DNA of 7,447 nt from an uncultured Anaerotruncus sp. (GTDB taxonomy: Bacteria > Bacillota > Clostridia > Oscillospirales > Ruminococcaceae). Below, in pieces: positions 1-6,374 of the stretch. The notes under the pieces are model-generated. The model was given only the letters and a program-made list of their open reading frames with translations. It made no database searches and was not told where the DNA came from. Where the stretch lies: positions 1 through 7,447 of the forward strand of contig CAJUJI010000135.1 of NCBI GenBank assembly GCA_910586875.1, read 5' to 3'. The translations under genes were made by a program, and so were the position numbers. Numbering within the stretch: position 1 is the stretch's first letter; each line of letters opens with the position of its first letter.

Positions 1-65
1 TTTTTGAGCTGCTAATATTGCAATAAAAAGATATATTTTGAAATAAATTGAAACTATTTTTTGAC

Positions 66-71
66 AGGAGG
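66..71 (+). promoter_or_regulatory. Ribosome binding site fixing the TTG start of tctB
   Basis: A perfect AGGAGG lies 8 nt before the TTG at 80. It decides the start, because the first in-frame ATG (at 128) would remove most of the first membrane segment. The leader before it (1-65) is very AT-rich, but I could not settle on a -35/-10 pair, so the operon promoter may lie upstream of the window. Confidence 0.8.
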
Positions 72-79
72 AATACAAT

Positions 80-586
80 TTGGCAGAAAAGTGCAAAAAT
101 TGGAAGGACTTCCTTTTGGGAATCGTCATGCTTTTGATCAGTGTTTATCTCCTGTTTAGCCCAAATGTGGTAAAAGGACTGACCCTGCTTTACACCGATA
201 TTACCATTGCAAAAGCTGTCACTTATGTGCGAATTCTGGGCGGTATCCTGCTGCTGCTCTCTCTAAGCCTCTCCCTGCGGGCACTCGGGTTGTTTGGCGC
301 AACCTCCCAGGAAAAAAGCACCTTCTCCATCGACTGGCTGATCCTTGCAGGCTTTGCTGCCTTGCTGGTTTATATGCCACTTATAAAGCTGCTCGGTTTC
401 ACCCTCCCTAGCATCCTTTTGGTTGGCGTTTTCACCTTTTTCATCCGCTGTCGCGAAAAGCAAATCTCCCTTCGCAACACGCCGGAGGTACTGAAAGGCT
501 GTATCGTATCCATTTTATATGCGGTTACCCTTGTTTTGCTGCTGCAATTCCTATTCACCCAAGTGCTTCATGTGCGGCTTCCCTAG
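80..586 (+). CDS. tctB: TctB-family small membrane subunit of a tripartite tricarboxylate transporter
   Basis: This is the small integral membrane subunit of a TTT transporter, which works with the large channel protein TctA and the binding protein TctC to import carboxylates at the cytoplasmic membrane. The 168-aa length fits the family. Four hydrophobic stretches are visible: about residues 9-28, 46-70, 83-123 (long, with an internal P-L-I-K-L-L-G-F turn that is common in TctB) and 137-161. The protein ends in a short LHVRLP tail, like many TctB proteins. The chain is poorly conserved in this family, so the call rests on size, topology, the GF turn in segment 3, and the adjacent tctC and tctA. 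The start is TTG, supported by AGGAGG 8 nt upstream. The order B-C-A puts the small subunit first, whereas C-B-A is the classical order. Confidence in the family is high; the substrate is unknown. Confidence 0.87.
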   Translation: MAEKCKNWKDFLLGIVMLLISVYLLFSPNVVKGLTLLYTDITIAKAVTYVRILGGILLLLSLSLSLRALGLFGATSQEKSTFSIDWLILAGFAALLVYMPLIKLLGFTLPSILLVGVFTFFIRCREKQISLRNTPEVLKGCIVSILYAVTLVLLLQFLFTQVLHVRLP

Positions 587-612
587 TAGCAATGCCTCAA
601 TTTTAACGCGGA

Positions 613-628
613 TAAGCCGGACGGCTTA
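613..628 (+). other. Short inverted repeat between tctB and tctC
   Basis: TAAGCC (613-618) pairs with GGCTTA (623-628) around a 4-nt loop. No T-run follows, so this is not a typical intrinsic terminator. It sits in the 72-nt gap between tctB and tctC. It could act as an mRNA stability or processing stem that sets different levels of the two subunits. That role is inference. Confidence 0.4.
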
Positions 629-658
629 AAAATATAAGTATGATTAGGAGGAACGATT

Positions 659-1678
659 ATGAAAAGAAAGGTATTGGCGCTTTTGCTATCAGCATCAACC
701 CTGCTGTCAACCACCGCTTGCAGCAGCCAGAATGCCCCAAGCAGCCAGGCACCAAGCAGCAGCCAATCGGTCAGCCAAAGCGAACCCGCGTCTTCTGAAA
801 GCTGGTCCCCCACACAGGATGTGGAGTGTATCGTTCCATTTGCAGCGGGCGGCGGCTCCGATTTGCTCACCAGAAAAATTATTGAGTATGCGAATATGGG
901 GGTAAATATGGTCGCTGTCAATGTAGAAGGAGGCGGCGGTCTAGTGGGGGCGCAGCAGGCAGCTGCCGCCGAGGCGGATGGCTACACCATCCTGGCGCAC
1001 AACCCGATGAACCTGATCGCACAAGGGCTCACCGGCAACAGCAATGTGTGGCAGGAGTTGGCGCCGTTGGCCTTCGTTGTGGATGACTGGACCATTTTGG
1101 TCACCAATAAGGCAAGCGGCTGGGCCAATATCGACGACTTTTCCGCTTATGCCAAAGAGCACCCCGGCGAGGTTAAGTGGGGACTCACCTCTGCACCGGT
1201 TACGGTCGCCGACAGCTATCGCGCGATGAAGGGTCTGGAAATCGACTGCACTTTAGTTCCCTATGACGGCGGCGCCGAAACCATCTCGGCATTGATGGGC
1301 AATCACACCCAGGTCATGCTGGCAACCGCTTCGGAATGCTCCGCTTATTTGGAGTCCGGCGACTTCATCCCGCTATTTGTGATCGGTTCGGTCAAATGTC
1401 CTGTCCTGCCGGATACCCCGCTATTGACAGAGCTCGGCGTTGATGTAGACACCGGCGCACCACGCGCTTATTTCGCACCTGTAGGATGTAGCGACGAGAT
1501 TGTCGCCTATTATGACCAGCTGCTCCAGAAAATTTGCGAGGATCAGAAGTTTGTAGATGACCTGGCGGCTATGGGCTTCACGGTGTCCTATACCGGCTCT
1601 AAGGATGGCAAGGAGTTAATGCAGAAATGGTATGACGGACTCCAGCCAGTGTTCCAGGAGTATGGACTGGCCGGCTAA
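659..1678 (+). CDS. tctC: TctC/Bug-family solute-binding lipoprotein of the TTT transporter
   Basis: This is the extracytoplasmic solute-binding protein that captures the ligand and delivers it to the TctAB membrane complex. The N-terminus is a lipoprotein signal: MKRK, a hydrophobic core, then a lipobox ending T-T-A-C with the lipidated Cys at residue 21. A Ser/Gln/Pro-rich tether follows at about residues 22-50, as expected for a Gram-positive anchored binding protein. The mature domain opens with V-P-F-A-A-G-G-G-S-D (residues 59-68), the family's ligand-loop signature. A G-rich segment (VEGGGGLVGAQQ) and DGYTIL follow, matching the typical N-R-P-G-A-G-G and P-D-G-Y-T-L motifs. The 339-aa length is normal for the family plus the tether. 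AGGAGG at 646-651 lies 7 nt before the ATG. In characterised Bug proteins the ligands are carboxylates or related small molecules; the ligand here cannot be read from sequence. Confidence 0.95.
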   Translation: MKRKVLALLLSASTLLSTTACSSQNAPSSQAPSSSQSVSQSEPASSESWSPTQDVECIVPFAAGGGSDLLTRKIIEYANMGVNMVAVNVEGGGGLVGAQQAAAAEADGYTILAHNPMNLIAQGLTGNSNVWQELAPLAFVVDDWTILVTNKASGWANIDDFSAYAKEHPGEVKWGLTSAPVTVADSYRAMKGLEIDCTLVPYDGGAETISALMGNHTQVMLATASECSAYLESGDFIPLFVIGSVKCPVLPDTPLLTELGVDVDTGAPRAYFAPVGCSDEIVAYYDQLLQKICEDQKFVDDLAAMGFTVSYTGSKDGKELMQKWYDGLQPVFQEYGLAG

Positions 1679-1715
1679 ACAAGCTTTTATTGCGTCTTCG
1701 CGCCTCTTATCCAAT

Positions 1716-1834
1716 CGCGAGAGCGCATTAAAATTTTCGCCAGCCTCTCCCAGCCTGACCGCGAGAGCGCATTAAAATTTTCGCCAGCCTCTCCCAGCCT
1801 GACCGCGAGAGCGCATTAAAATTTTCGCCAGCCT
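1716..1834 (+). repeat. 44-bp tandem direct repeat, 2.7 copies
   Basis: The unit begins CGCGAGAGCGCATTAAAA and ends CAGCCTGAC. Copy 1 is 1716-1759, copy 2 is 1760-1803, and copy 3 is truncated at 1804-1834 (31 nt). By eye, all aligned positions are identical. Each full unit contains the palindrome AAAATTTT and two nested CAGCCT hexamers. Upstream, about 1691-1715 (TTCGCGCCTCTTATCCAAT) looks like a decayed earlier copy. The perfect identity suggests recent duplication by slippage or recombination. Copies abut directly with no unique spacers, so this is not a CRISPR array. Confidence 0.93.
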
Positions 1835-1848
1835 TTTTTAAAAGGCTG
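1829..1848 (+). repeat. Inverted repeat 1 (junction with the tandem repeat)
   Basis: CAGCCTTTT (1829-1837) pairs with AAAAGGCTG (1840-1848) around two T's, giving 9 bp. The left arm starts with the CAGCCT that ends copy 3 of the tandem repeat, so the two structures are fused. TGGATTCC follows rather than a T-tract, so a terminator role on the + strand is unlikely. Confidence 0.75.
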
Positions 1849-1854
1849 TGGATT

Positions 1855-1873
1855 CCAAAGGCAAAGCCTTTGG
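1855..1873 (+). repeat. Inverted repeat 2
   Basis: CCAAAGGC (1855-1862) pairs perfectly with GCCTTTGG (1866-1873) around an AAA loop, giving an 8-bp stem. It begins 6 nt after inverted repeat 1 and abuts inverted repeat 3. Confidence 0.8.
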
Positions 1874-1908
1874 TCGCTCACACTGCGGCACAGCCGCAGT
1901 ATGAGCGA
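1874..1908 (+). repeat. Inverted repeat 3, a 16-position stem with one mismatch
   Basis: TCGCTCACACTGCGGC (1874-1889) pairs with 1893-1908 around an ACA loop. Fifteen of 16 positions pair, and the single C/A mismatch is at 1881/1901. This is the strongest stem in the window and is GC-rich in the inner half. No T-run follows. Confidence 0.9.
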
Positions 1909-1945
1909 AACGCGTCCTTTCCTGAGAAGCGCATTTTGGGGTGAA

Positions 1946-1970
1946 TTGCTGCTTGCGATGCAAGCAGCAA
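1946..1970 (+). repeat. Inverted repeat 4, an 11-bp perfect stem
   Basis: TTGCTGCTTGC (1946-1956) pairs with GCAAGCAGCAA (1960-1970) around GAT. A TTTTT run starts 8 nt downstream at 1978, but it belongs to the next stem. A weak terminator or attenuator reading is therefore possible but not convincing. Confidence 0.85.
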
Positions 1971-1971
1971 G

Positions 1972-2000
1972 AGGGGCTTTTTGCAAGAAAAAAAGCCCCT
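1972..2000 (+). repeat. Inverted repeat 5, an 11-bp stem upstream of tctA
   Basis: AGGGGCTTTTT (1972-1982) pairs with AAAAAGCCCCT (1990-2000) around a 7-nt loop. It lies wholly upstream of the GTG start at 2041 and ends 28 nt before the tctA ribosome site. The T-run is in the ascending arm, so it does not form a terminator on the + strand. Confidence 0.85.
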
Positions 2001-2028
2001 TTCCCTCTCCCAAATGCAAAATTGGCAT

Positions 2029-2033
2029 GGAGG
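2029..2033 (+). promoter_or_regulatory. Ribosome binding site fixing the GTG start of tctA
   Basis: GGAGG lies 7 nt before the GTG at 2041. The longer in-frame frame that opens with TTG at 1981 has no ribosome site, and its start is inside inverted repeat 5. The extra 20 residues (Q-E-K-K-P-L-S-L-S-Q...) would also be unlike a TctA N-terminus. Confidence 0.85.
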
Positions 2034-2040
2034 TGTATTT

Positions 2041-3540
2041 GTGAATGTATTTACTACAGGACTCCAACTGATTACCAGCGAACCAATCTCGGTTTTCCTG
2101 ATGATCTTTGGCATCTTCTTTGGGATTGTATTTGGCTGCATCCCTGGGCTTACCGCAACGCTGGGGGTCGTTCTGTTAATCCCCATCACCTATGCTATGA
2201 CCTCCGTGCAAGGGATGGCGCTGCTGCTGGGGGTGTATGTCGGCGGTATCTCCGGTGGGCTGATTACCGCAGCGCTACTGAATATCCCAGGTACCCCCTC
2301 CTCTATCTTCACCTGTTGGGACGCCTACCCGATGGCAAAGGGAGGCCGCCCCGGACTGGCGCTGAACATCGGCGTGTTCTCCTCCCTAATCGGCGGCCTG
2401 TTCTCCGCAATCGCTCTCATCTGTATCGCCCCACAGCTTGCAAAGGTAGCGCTGATGTTCGGCTATTGGGAGCTGTTTGGACTCACATTGATGGCCTTTT
2501 GCGTCGTCGCAGTCATGACCGAGGGGGATACCCTGCGCAGCTCGATTGGGTTGGTTTTTGGCCTGATTTTAAGCTGTATTGGGATGGATTCCCTCACCGG
2601 AATGCAGCGTCTGACCTTTGGCAGAAGCGAATTGATGGGCGGACTCGCCTCCACTGCAATTATGATGGGACTGTTCGCTATCACAGAAATTATGCAGCAA
2701 TGTAAAGAGCTGGGCGGCCACCAGGAGCCAATCCCCACCAAAGGCGTTTCGCTGCGTCCACCCTTCCAAGCGCTAAAGGGCAATGGACATATTCTAGCGG
2801 TGGGCAGCTTGATCGGAACCTTTATCGGCATCCTCCCCGCGGTGGGACAGCAAACCGCCTCGCTGATGACCTACAACTACGCGCGCAAAACCTCCAAACA
2901 TCCCGAGGCGTTTGGAAAAGGTACGCCAGAAGGCATTATCGCTTCTGAAACCGCAAACAACGCGGTCTGCGGCGGCGCGCTCATCCCGCTTATTACACTG
3001 GGCATCCCTGGTGATATGACGACCGCTGCACTGATCGGCGGATTGATGATCCATGGACTGCAACCCGGCCCCTTGCTGTTCAGCAATCATCCGGAAACGG
3101 TCGGTGCGATTATGCTGCTGTTTCTGGTATGTAATCTAATCATGTATGTCATGGAAATCGGGCTGATGAAGGTTTTTGTCAAGATGATTCACATTCCAAA
3201 ATATTTCCTGTTCCCGTTTATCATCCTGTGCTGTGTCATGGGCGTTTATGCTCTGAACAACCGCAGCTTTGATATTTGGGTGCTGATTGTGTTCGGCATA
3301 ATCGGCTATCTGCTTGCCCAGGCAAAGGTCCCGCTTTCCCCTGTGATCATGGGGTACCTGATGGGCGCAACCTTTGAGCGAAATTTCCGGCGGGCACTGA
3401 TCGGCTCCGGCGGCAGCTTCGGGGAGCTGTTCTTACGTCCTATTGCGGTGGTATTTGTCATCGCCGCGCTGCTGTTTGTGCTGGCACCCTTCTTCCTCTC
3501 CTGGAAAAAGGCCCATACACAGCAACCAGAAGCTTCTTAA
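2041..3540 (+). CDS. tctA: TctA-family large membrane subunit of the TTT transporter
   Basis: This is the large multi-spanning subunit that forms the translocation path of the carboxylate transporter in the cytoplasmic membrane. From GTG 2041 it is 499 aa, the usual TctA length. It shows the two conserved half-repeats of the family. The first has P-G-L-T-A-T-L-G-V, then GGISGGLITAALLNIPGTP and DAYPMAKGGRPGLALNIG. The second has P-A-V-G-Q-Q-T-A-S, then SKHPEAFGKGTPEGI, ETANNAVCGGALIPLITLGIP and a final IHGLQPGPLLF. These are the hallmark TctA motifs. About ten or more hydrophobic segments are evident. GGAGG precedes GTG by 7 nt. The gene is set apart from tctB-tctC by the repeat-rich gap but is followed after 19 nt by the M42 gene, so it probably shares a transcript with the catabolic genes. 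The transported substrate is not predictable here. Confidence 0.96.
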   Translation: MNVFTTGLQLITSEPISVFLMIFGIFFGIVFGCIPGLTATLGVVLLIPITYAMTSVQGMALLLGVYVGGISGGLITAALLNIPGTPSSIFTCWDAYPMAKGGRPGLALNIGVFSSLIGGLFSAIALICIAPQLAKVALMFGYWELFGLTLMAFCVVAVMTEGDTLRSSIGLVFGLILSCIGMDSLTGMQRLTFGRSELMGGLASTAIMMGLFAITEIMQQCKELGGHQEPIPTKGVSLRPPFQALKGNGHILAVGSLIGTFIGILPAVGQQTASLMTYNYARKTSKHPEAFGKGTPEGIIASETANNAVCGGALIPLITLGIPGDMTTAALIGGLMIHGLQPGPLLFSNHPETVGAIMLLFLVCNLIMYVMEIGLMKVFVKMIHIPKYFLFPFIILCCVMGVYALNNRSFDIWVLIVFGIIGYLLAQAKVPLSPVIMGYLMGATFERNFRRALIGSGGSFGELFLRPIAVVFVIAALLFVLAPFFLSWKKAHTQQPEAS

Positions 3541-3559
3541 AAAATGCGAGGTGGTCTAA

Positions 3560-4657
3560 ATGGTGATCGAGCAGGTAATCCAAGAGTTTATGCTCCAGCC
3601 TGCGCCCTCCGGCTATGAAAAACGGATGGCTCTGGCAATGAAACGGCATTTGGAGGCTTTCACCCCAAAGGTTGAAATCGACCGCGCAGGCAACGTCATT
3701 GCGGCGTTTGCGGGCAGCAATCCATCTGCGCCCCGCGTGATGGTGTTTGCGCACATGGACCAGCTGGGCTTTATTGTGCGCAAAATAGAGGAAACAGGAC
3801 TCATTCAGGTGGACCGCATGGGCGGGATTCCCGAGAAGGTGCTTCCTGCGCTGAACGTCCTGCTGATGGGGATTGACGGCACCTTAACCGAAGGGGTGAT
3901 CGGTGTGAAAAGCCACCACACCACCTCCGCAGAGGAAAAATATAAGGTGGATGTTGTCACCAGCCTATTCATCGATATTGGCGCGCACTCCGCAGACGAG
4001 GTATACCAGCGCGGAATTCATATCGGTTGTCCGGTCGTCTACCGCCCACAGTTCCAAAGGCTGCTCAACGGACAGGTCTGCGGCACTGCCGTGGATAACC
4101 GCTGTGGTTGTGCAGCATTGGTCTCAATCGCCGAACAGCTCGGTGAATGCACACATGAGGCTACTATTTACCTAGTGGGGACCGTATGGGAGGAATTTAA
4201 CATCCGCGGCGCGGTGTTCGCTGCCCGCGCAATTCAGCCAGATTTGGCAATCGGACTGGATGTTGTATTTGCCGGAGATACGCCGGACCTGTCCAACCGG
4301 TATGCACTGCGCCTTGGCGGTGGCCCTGCGGTAGGATTGTATAACTTCCATGGGCGCGGCACACTCAACGGCTGCATTGGCCACCGGGGACTTTATCTGC
4401 ACGCGCTGGAAACTGCAAAACGGACCGGCCTTCCCCTTCAGGAGTTCGCCTCCCTAGGAATGCTGACCGATACTGCCTATGTGCAGATGGAGGGGAACTA
4501 TGTGGGGTGTTTGGACATGGGGTTCCCCTGCCGTTACACCCATACCCCGATTGAAAGCGCTTGTATCAGCGACATTCAGCAGTTGGCCATGCTTGCCGCA
4601 AGCATGGTCTGCACCATCGGAGAAGGCTTTCCCGTAGGCAGATTTGACGCGGAATAA
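3560..4657 (+). CDS. M42-family metallo-aminopeptidase homologue (SgcX/FrvX/glutamyl aminopeptidase type)
   Basis: This is a cytoplasmic binuclear metallohydrolase of the M42 family, whose members remove N-terminal residues from peptides, usually as dodecameric shells. All expected metal and catalytic positions can be placed: H65 and D67 in AHMDQLGF, bridging D179 in GTAVDNRCGCA, catalytic E211 and metal E212 in VWEEFNIRGA, D234 in GLDVVFAGDTP, and H328 in CRYTHTPIE. The 365-aa length is typical. Local motifs differ slightly from common M42 enzymes (HMDQLG rather than HMDEIG, WEEFNIRG rather than QEEVGLRG). The ATG follows GAGG by 8 nt and lies 19 nt after tctA. M42 homologues of unknown substrate occur in sugar operons (sgcX, frvX of E. 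coli), so a non-peptide or conjugate amide substrate is possible here. The family is certain; the substrate is not. Confidence 0.93.
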   Translation: MVIEQVIQEFMLQPAPSGYEKRMALAMKRHLEAFTPKVEIDRAGNVIAAFAGSNPSAPRVMVFAHMDQLGFIVRKIEETGLIQVDRMGGIPEKVLPALNVLLMGIDGTLTEGVIGVKSHHTTSAEEKYKVDVVTSLFIDIGAHSADEVYQRGIHIGCPVVYRPQFQRLLNGQVCGTAVDNRCGCAALVSIAEQLGECTHEATIYLVGTVWEEFNIRGAVFAARAIQPDLAIGLDVVFAGDTPDLSNRYALRLGGGPAVGLYNFHGRGTLNGCIGHRGLYLHALETAKRTGLPLQEFASLGMLTDTAYVQMEGNYVGCLDMGFPCRYTHTPIESACISDIQQLAMLAASMVCTIGEGFPVGRFDAE

Positions 4658-4706
4658 CCTATGCACAAGCCAATCGTATGGCGGAAAAAAAGGAGAGTTG
4701 TAAACA

Positions 4707-5522
4707 ATGAGTATCCAATGGATTCAAGAGTTGTTTGGGGTAGAAAAACCCATTATTGCCATGTGCCACTTGCAGGCGATGCCGGGGGACCCCGGCTATG
4801 ATGAAGAAAAGGGCATGGACTGGGTGGTAGAGATGGCGCGCCACGACCTGCATGGCCTGCAAAACGGCGGCGTAGATGCGGTGATGTTCTCCAACGAGTT
4901 CAGCCTACCCTATCTGACCAATGTAAAACCTGTCACCAGCGCCGCGATGGCCCGTGTCATCGGGGAGCTGAACGATGAAATCAAGGTGCCCTTTGGCGTG
5001 AACGTGTTGTGGGACCCTTACGCCTCGGTCGATTTGGCAGCGGCTACCGGCGCGCTGTTCATCCGCGAGATTATGTCCGGCGTTTATGCCAGCGACTTCG
5101 GCCTGTGGAATACCAATGCCGGCGCGGTTGCCCGGCACCGGCAGGAGGTCTGCCGCAAGGATCTGCGGCTATTCTTCAACATTGTGCCGGAAGCTGCCAA
5201 ATACCTGGGGGACCGCAGCATTGAGGAGATTGCTAAAACAACCGTCTTCAACCATAAGCCGGACGCGCTGTGCGTCTCTGGCTTGACCGCCGGTGCAGAG
5301 ACCGACTCCCAGATTCTGTGCAAGGTAAAAAATATGGTGCCGGATACCGCGGTATTCTGCAATACCGGCTGCCGCCAGGATAATATTGAACGCCAGCTCG
5401 CCTATGCAGACGGCGCAGTCGTCGGGACCACCTTCAAGGTGGACGGAAGGTTTGAAAACCCTGTGGACCAAAACAACGTAAAGGCATTCATGGACAAGGT
5501 ACGGGAGATCCGCGGAGCATGA
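4707..5522 (+). CDS. BtpA/SgcQ-family TIM-barrel protein
   Basis: This 271-aa protein belongs to the BtpA/SgcQ family, predicted cytoplasmic TIM barrels. BtpA was first linked to photosystem I stability in cyanobacteria, while bacterial homologues such as E. coli SgcQ lie in sugar operons with no settled reaction. Family landmarks are an N-terminal IIAMCHLQAMPGDPGYD (residues 16-32), NGGVDAVMFSNEF (53-65), VPFGVNVLWDP (94-104), FIREIMSGVY (118-127), ALCVSGLTAG (187-196) and the C-terminal ADGAVVGTTFKVDG (234-247). The last resembles the phosphate-gripping end of many TIM barrels. The start is ATG with AGGAG about 11 nt upstream, a slightly long spacing. It lies 49 nt after the M42 gene and 27 nt before the transketolase pair. 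Its place between a peptidase homologue and a pentose-phosphate enzyme suggests aldolase- or isomerase-like work on a sugar phosphate. That is inference. Confidence 0.92.
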   Translation: MSIQWIQELFGVEKPIIAMCHLQAMPGDPGYDEEKGMDWVVEMARHDLHGLQNGGVDAVMFSNEFSLPYLTNVKPVTSAAMARVIGELNDEIKVPFGVNVLWDPYASVDLAAATGALFIREIMSGVYASDFGLWNTNAGAVARHRQEVCRKDLRLFFNIVPEAAKYLGDRSIEEIAKTTVFNHKPDALCVSGLTAGAETDSQILCKVKNMVPDTAVFCNTGCRQDNIERQLAYADGAVVGTTFKVDGRFENPVDQNNVKAFMDKVREIRGA

Positions 5523-5535
5523 CCAGCCTGATTGA

Positions 5536-5542
5536 AAGGGGG
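5536..5542 (+). promoter_or_regulatory. Ribosome binding site fixing the ATG start of the transketolase N-subunit
   Basis: AAGGGGG lies 7 nt before the ATG at 5550. An in-frame TTG at 5532 would place this purine run inside the coding sequence and has no ribosome site of its own. The ATG is therefore preferred. Confidence 0.75.
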
Positions 5543-5549
5543 AATTTCT

Positions 5550-6374
5550 ATGTATCCGGTTGACAAGCTGTACCAACTGGCCAATACACTGCGCTATGAC
5601 ACGCTAAAAGCAATTTATACCGTGCAGTCGGGGCATCCGGGCGGCTGCCTGTCTGCGGCCGAGCTGATCACAGTGCTCTACTTCCACACGCTGAACATCG
5701 ATCCCAAAAATCCAAAGTGGGAGGCGCGCGACCGCTTCTTTTTGAGCAAAGGCCACGCTGCACCGATTCTGTTCGCTGCGCTGGCACATCGGGGATTTTT
5801 CGATATCCATGAACTGCTGCATCTGCGCCTACATGATGGAATGCTCCAGGGAACGCCCAACCCCAAGGTGCCTGGCTGCGAAAGTGTATCCGGCTCTCTT
5901 GGGCAAAATTTGTCTATTGCGGTGGGCTGCGCACTCGCCGGAAAAATGGATGGCAAGCACTACAAAACCTACTGTCTGCTTGGAGATGGAGAGATGCAGG
6001 AGGGCCAAAACTGGGAGGCACTGATGCTGGCACCAAAGCTGCGGCTGGGCAATCTGATCGCCATTCTCGACAACAACCATGTGCAGATGTGCGGTACAAC
6101 CGACGAAATTGTAGGGTTGGGCGATATCTGCGCAAAGCTGCGTGCGTTTGGCTGGAACACGATTGCTGTAGACGGGCACGACATCCAAACACTGATTGAC
6201 ACCTTTGACGCGCTGCCAGATCAACCGGACGGCGTTCCAACCATCCTGGTAGCCGATACAGTAAAGGGCAAGGGGGTCTCCTTTATGGAGGGCAAAGCAG
6301 CCTGGCACGGTGGTGCCCCCTCCACTGAGCAGTGGACACAGATTGAAAAGGAGTTGGGAGGTGGTAGCTTATGA
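5550..6374 (+). CDS. tkt: Transketolase N-terminal (thiamine diphosphate-binding) subunit
   Basis: This is the N-terminal half of a two-subunit transketolase, which moves a two-carbon ketol group between sugar phosphates using thiamine diphosphate (ThDP) and a divalent metal. Counting from ATG 5550 it has 274 aa, normal for this subunit. It has S-G-H-P-G-G with H29, DRFFLSKGHA with H69, and the ThDP/metal motif from G145-D146-G147 through E151-G152 and W155-E156 to D174-N175-N176. It also has DGHD (208-211), where the chain turns towards KGKGVSFME, and W-H-G with H253. These match catalytically competent transketolases. The stop overlaps the next start in ATGA, so the two halves are probably translationally coupled and made in equal amounts. 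This is a natural split: both halves are full length with proper ends. Related two-subunit enzymes act on non-standard ketoses such as apulose-4-phosphate or sulfofructose, so the donor may not be a standard pentose phosphate. Confidence 0.95.
   Translation: MYPVDKLYQLANTLRYDTLKAIYTVQSGHPGGCLSAAELITVLYFHTLNIDPKNPKWEARDRFFLSKGHAAPILFAALAHRGFFDIHELLHLRLHDGMLQGTPNPKVPGCESVSGSLGQNLSIAVGCALAGKMDGKHYKTYCLLGDGEMQEGQNWEALMLAPKLRLGNLIAILDNNHVQMCGTTDEIVGLGDICAKLRAFGWNTIAVDGHDIQTLIDTFDALPDQPDGVPTILVADTVKGKGVSFMEGKAAWHGGAPSTEQWTQIEKELGGGSL

Larger units (their letters stand above)
1679..2040. other. Gene-free, highly structured gap between tctC and tctA
   Basis: These 362 bases interrupt an otherwise tightly packed operon. 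They contain a 44-bp tandem repeat (1716-1834), five back-to-back inverted repeats (1829-2000), a pyrimidine-rich stretch (2000-2011), and the tctA ribosome site (2029-2033). I see no credible coding region on either strand: the open frames that cross here have no family resemblance and arise from the repeats or as shadows of tctA. No known riboswitch or T-box pattern was recognised. None of the stems is followed by a proper T-tract, so readthrough from tctC into tctA seems likely. Confidence 0.75.

Noticed and set aside
1..79. Promoter for tctB (TTGCAA at 18 or TTGAAA at 38 as -35)
   Set aside because: No acceptable -10 lies at 16-18 bp from either. The AT-rich sequence gives many weak partial matches, so none was annotated.
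1716..1834. Tandem repeats as a CRISPR array
   Set aside because: The copies abut with no unique spacers, and no cas-like gene is in the window.
1946..1983. Intrinsic terminator formed by inverted repeat 4 and the following TTTTT
   Set aside because: Seven bases separate the stem from the T-run, and the T-run pairs in inverted repeat 5. Termination here would also cut off tctA, which has no clear promoter of its own.
1816..2189. Two minus-strand open frames over the structured gap and the start of tctA
   Set aside because: They are translations through inverted repeats and antisense tctA, with no recognisable motifs or supporting ribosome sites.
1941..2705. Long + strand open frame overlapping tctA in another frame
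   Set aside because: It has an Arg/Trp/His-rich composition with no family resemblance, no ribosome site, and lies on top of a certain tctA frame.
5532..5549. TTG at 5532 as the transketolase N-subunit start
   Set aside because: It lacks a ribosome site and would bury the AAGGGGG that is well placed for ATG 5550.
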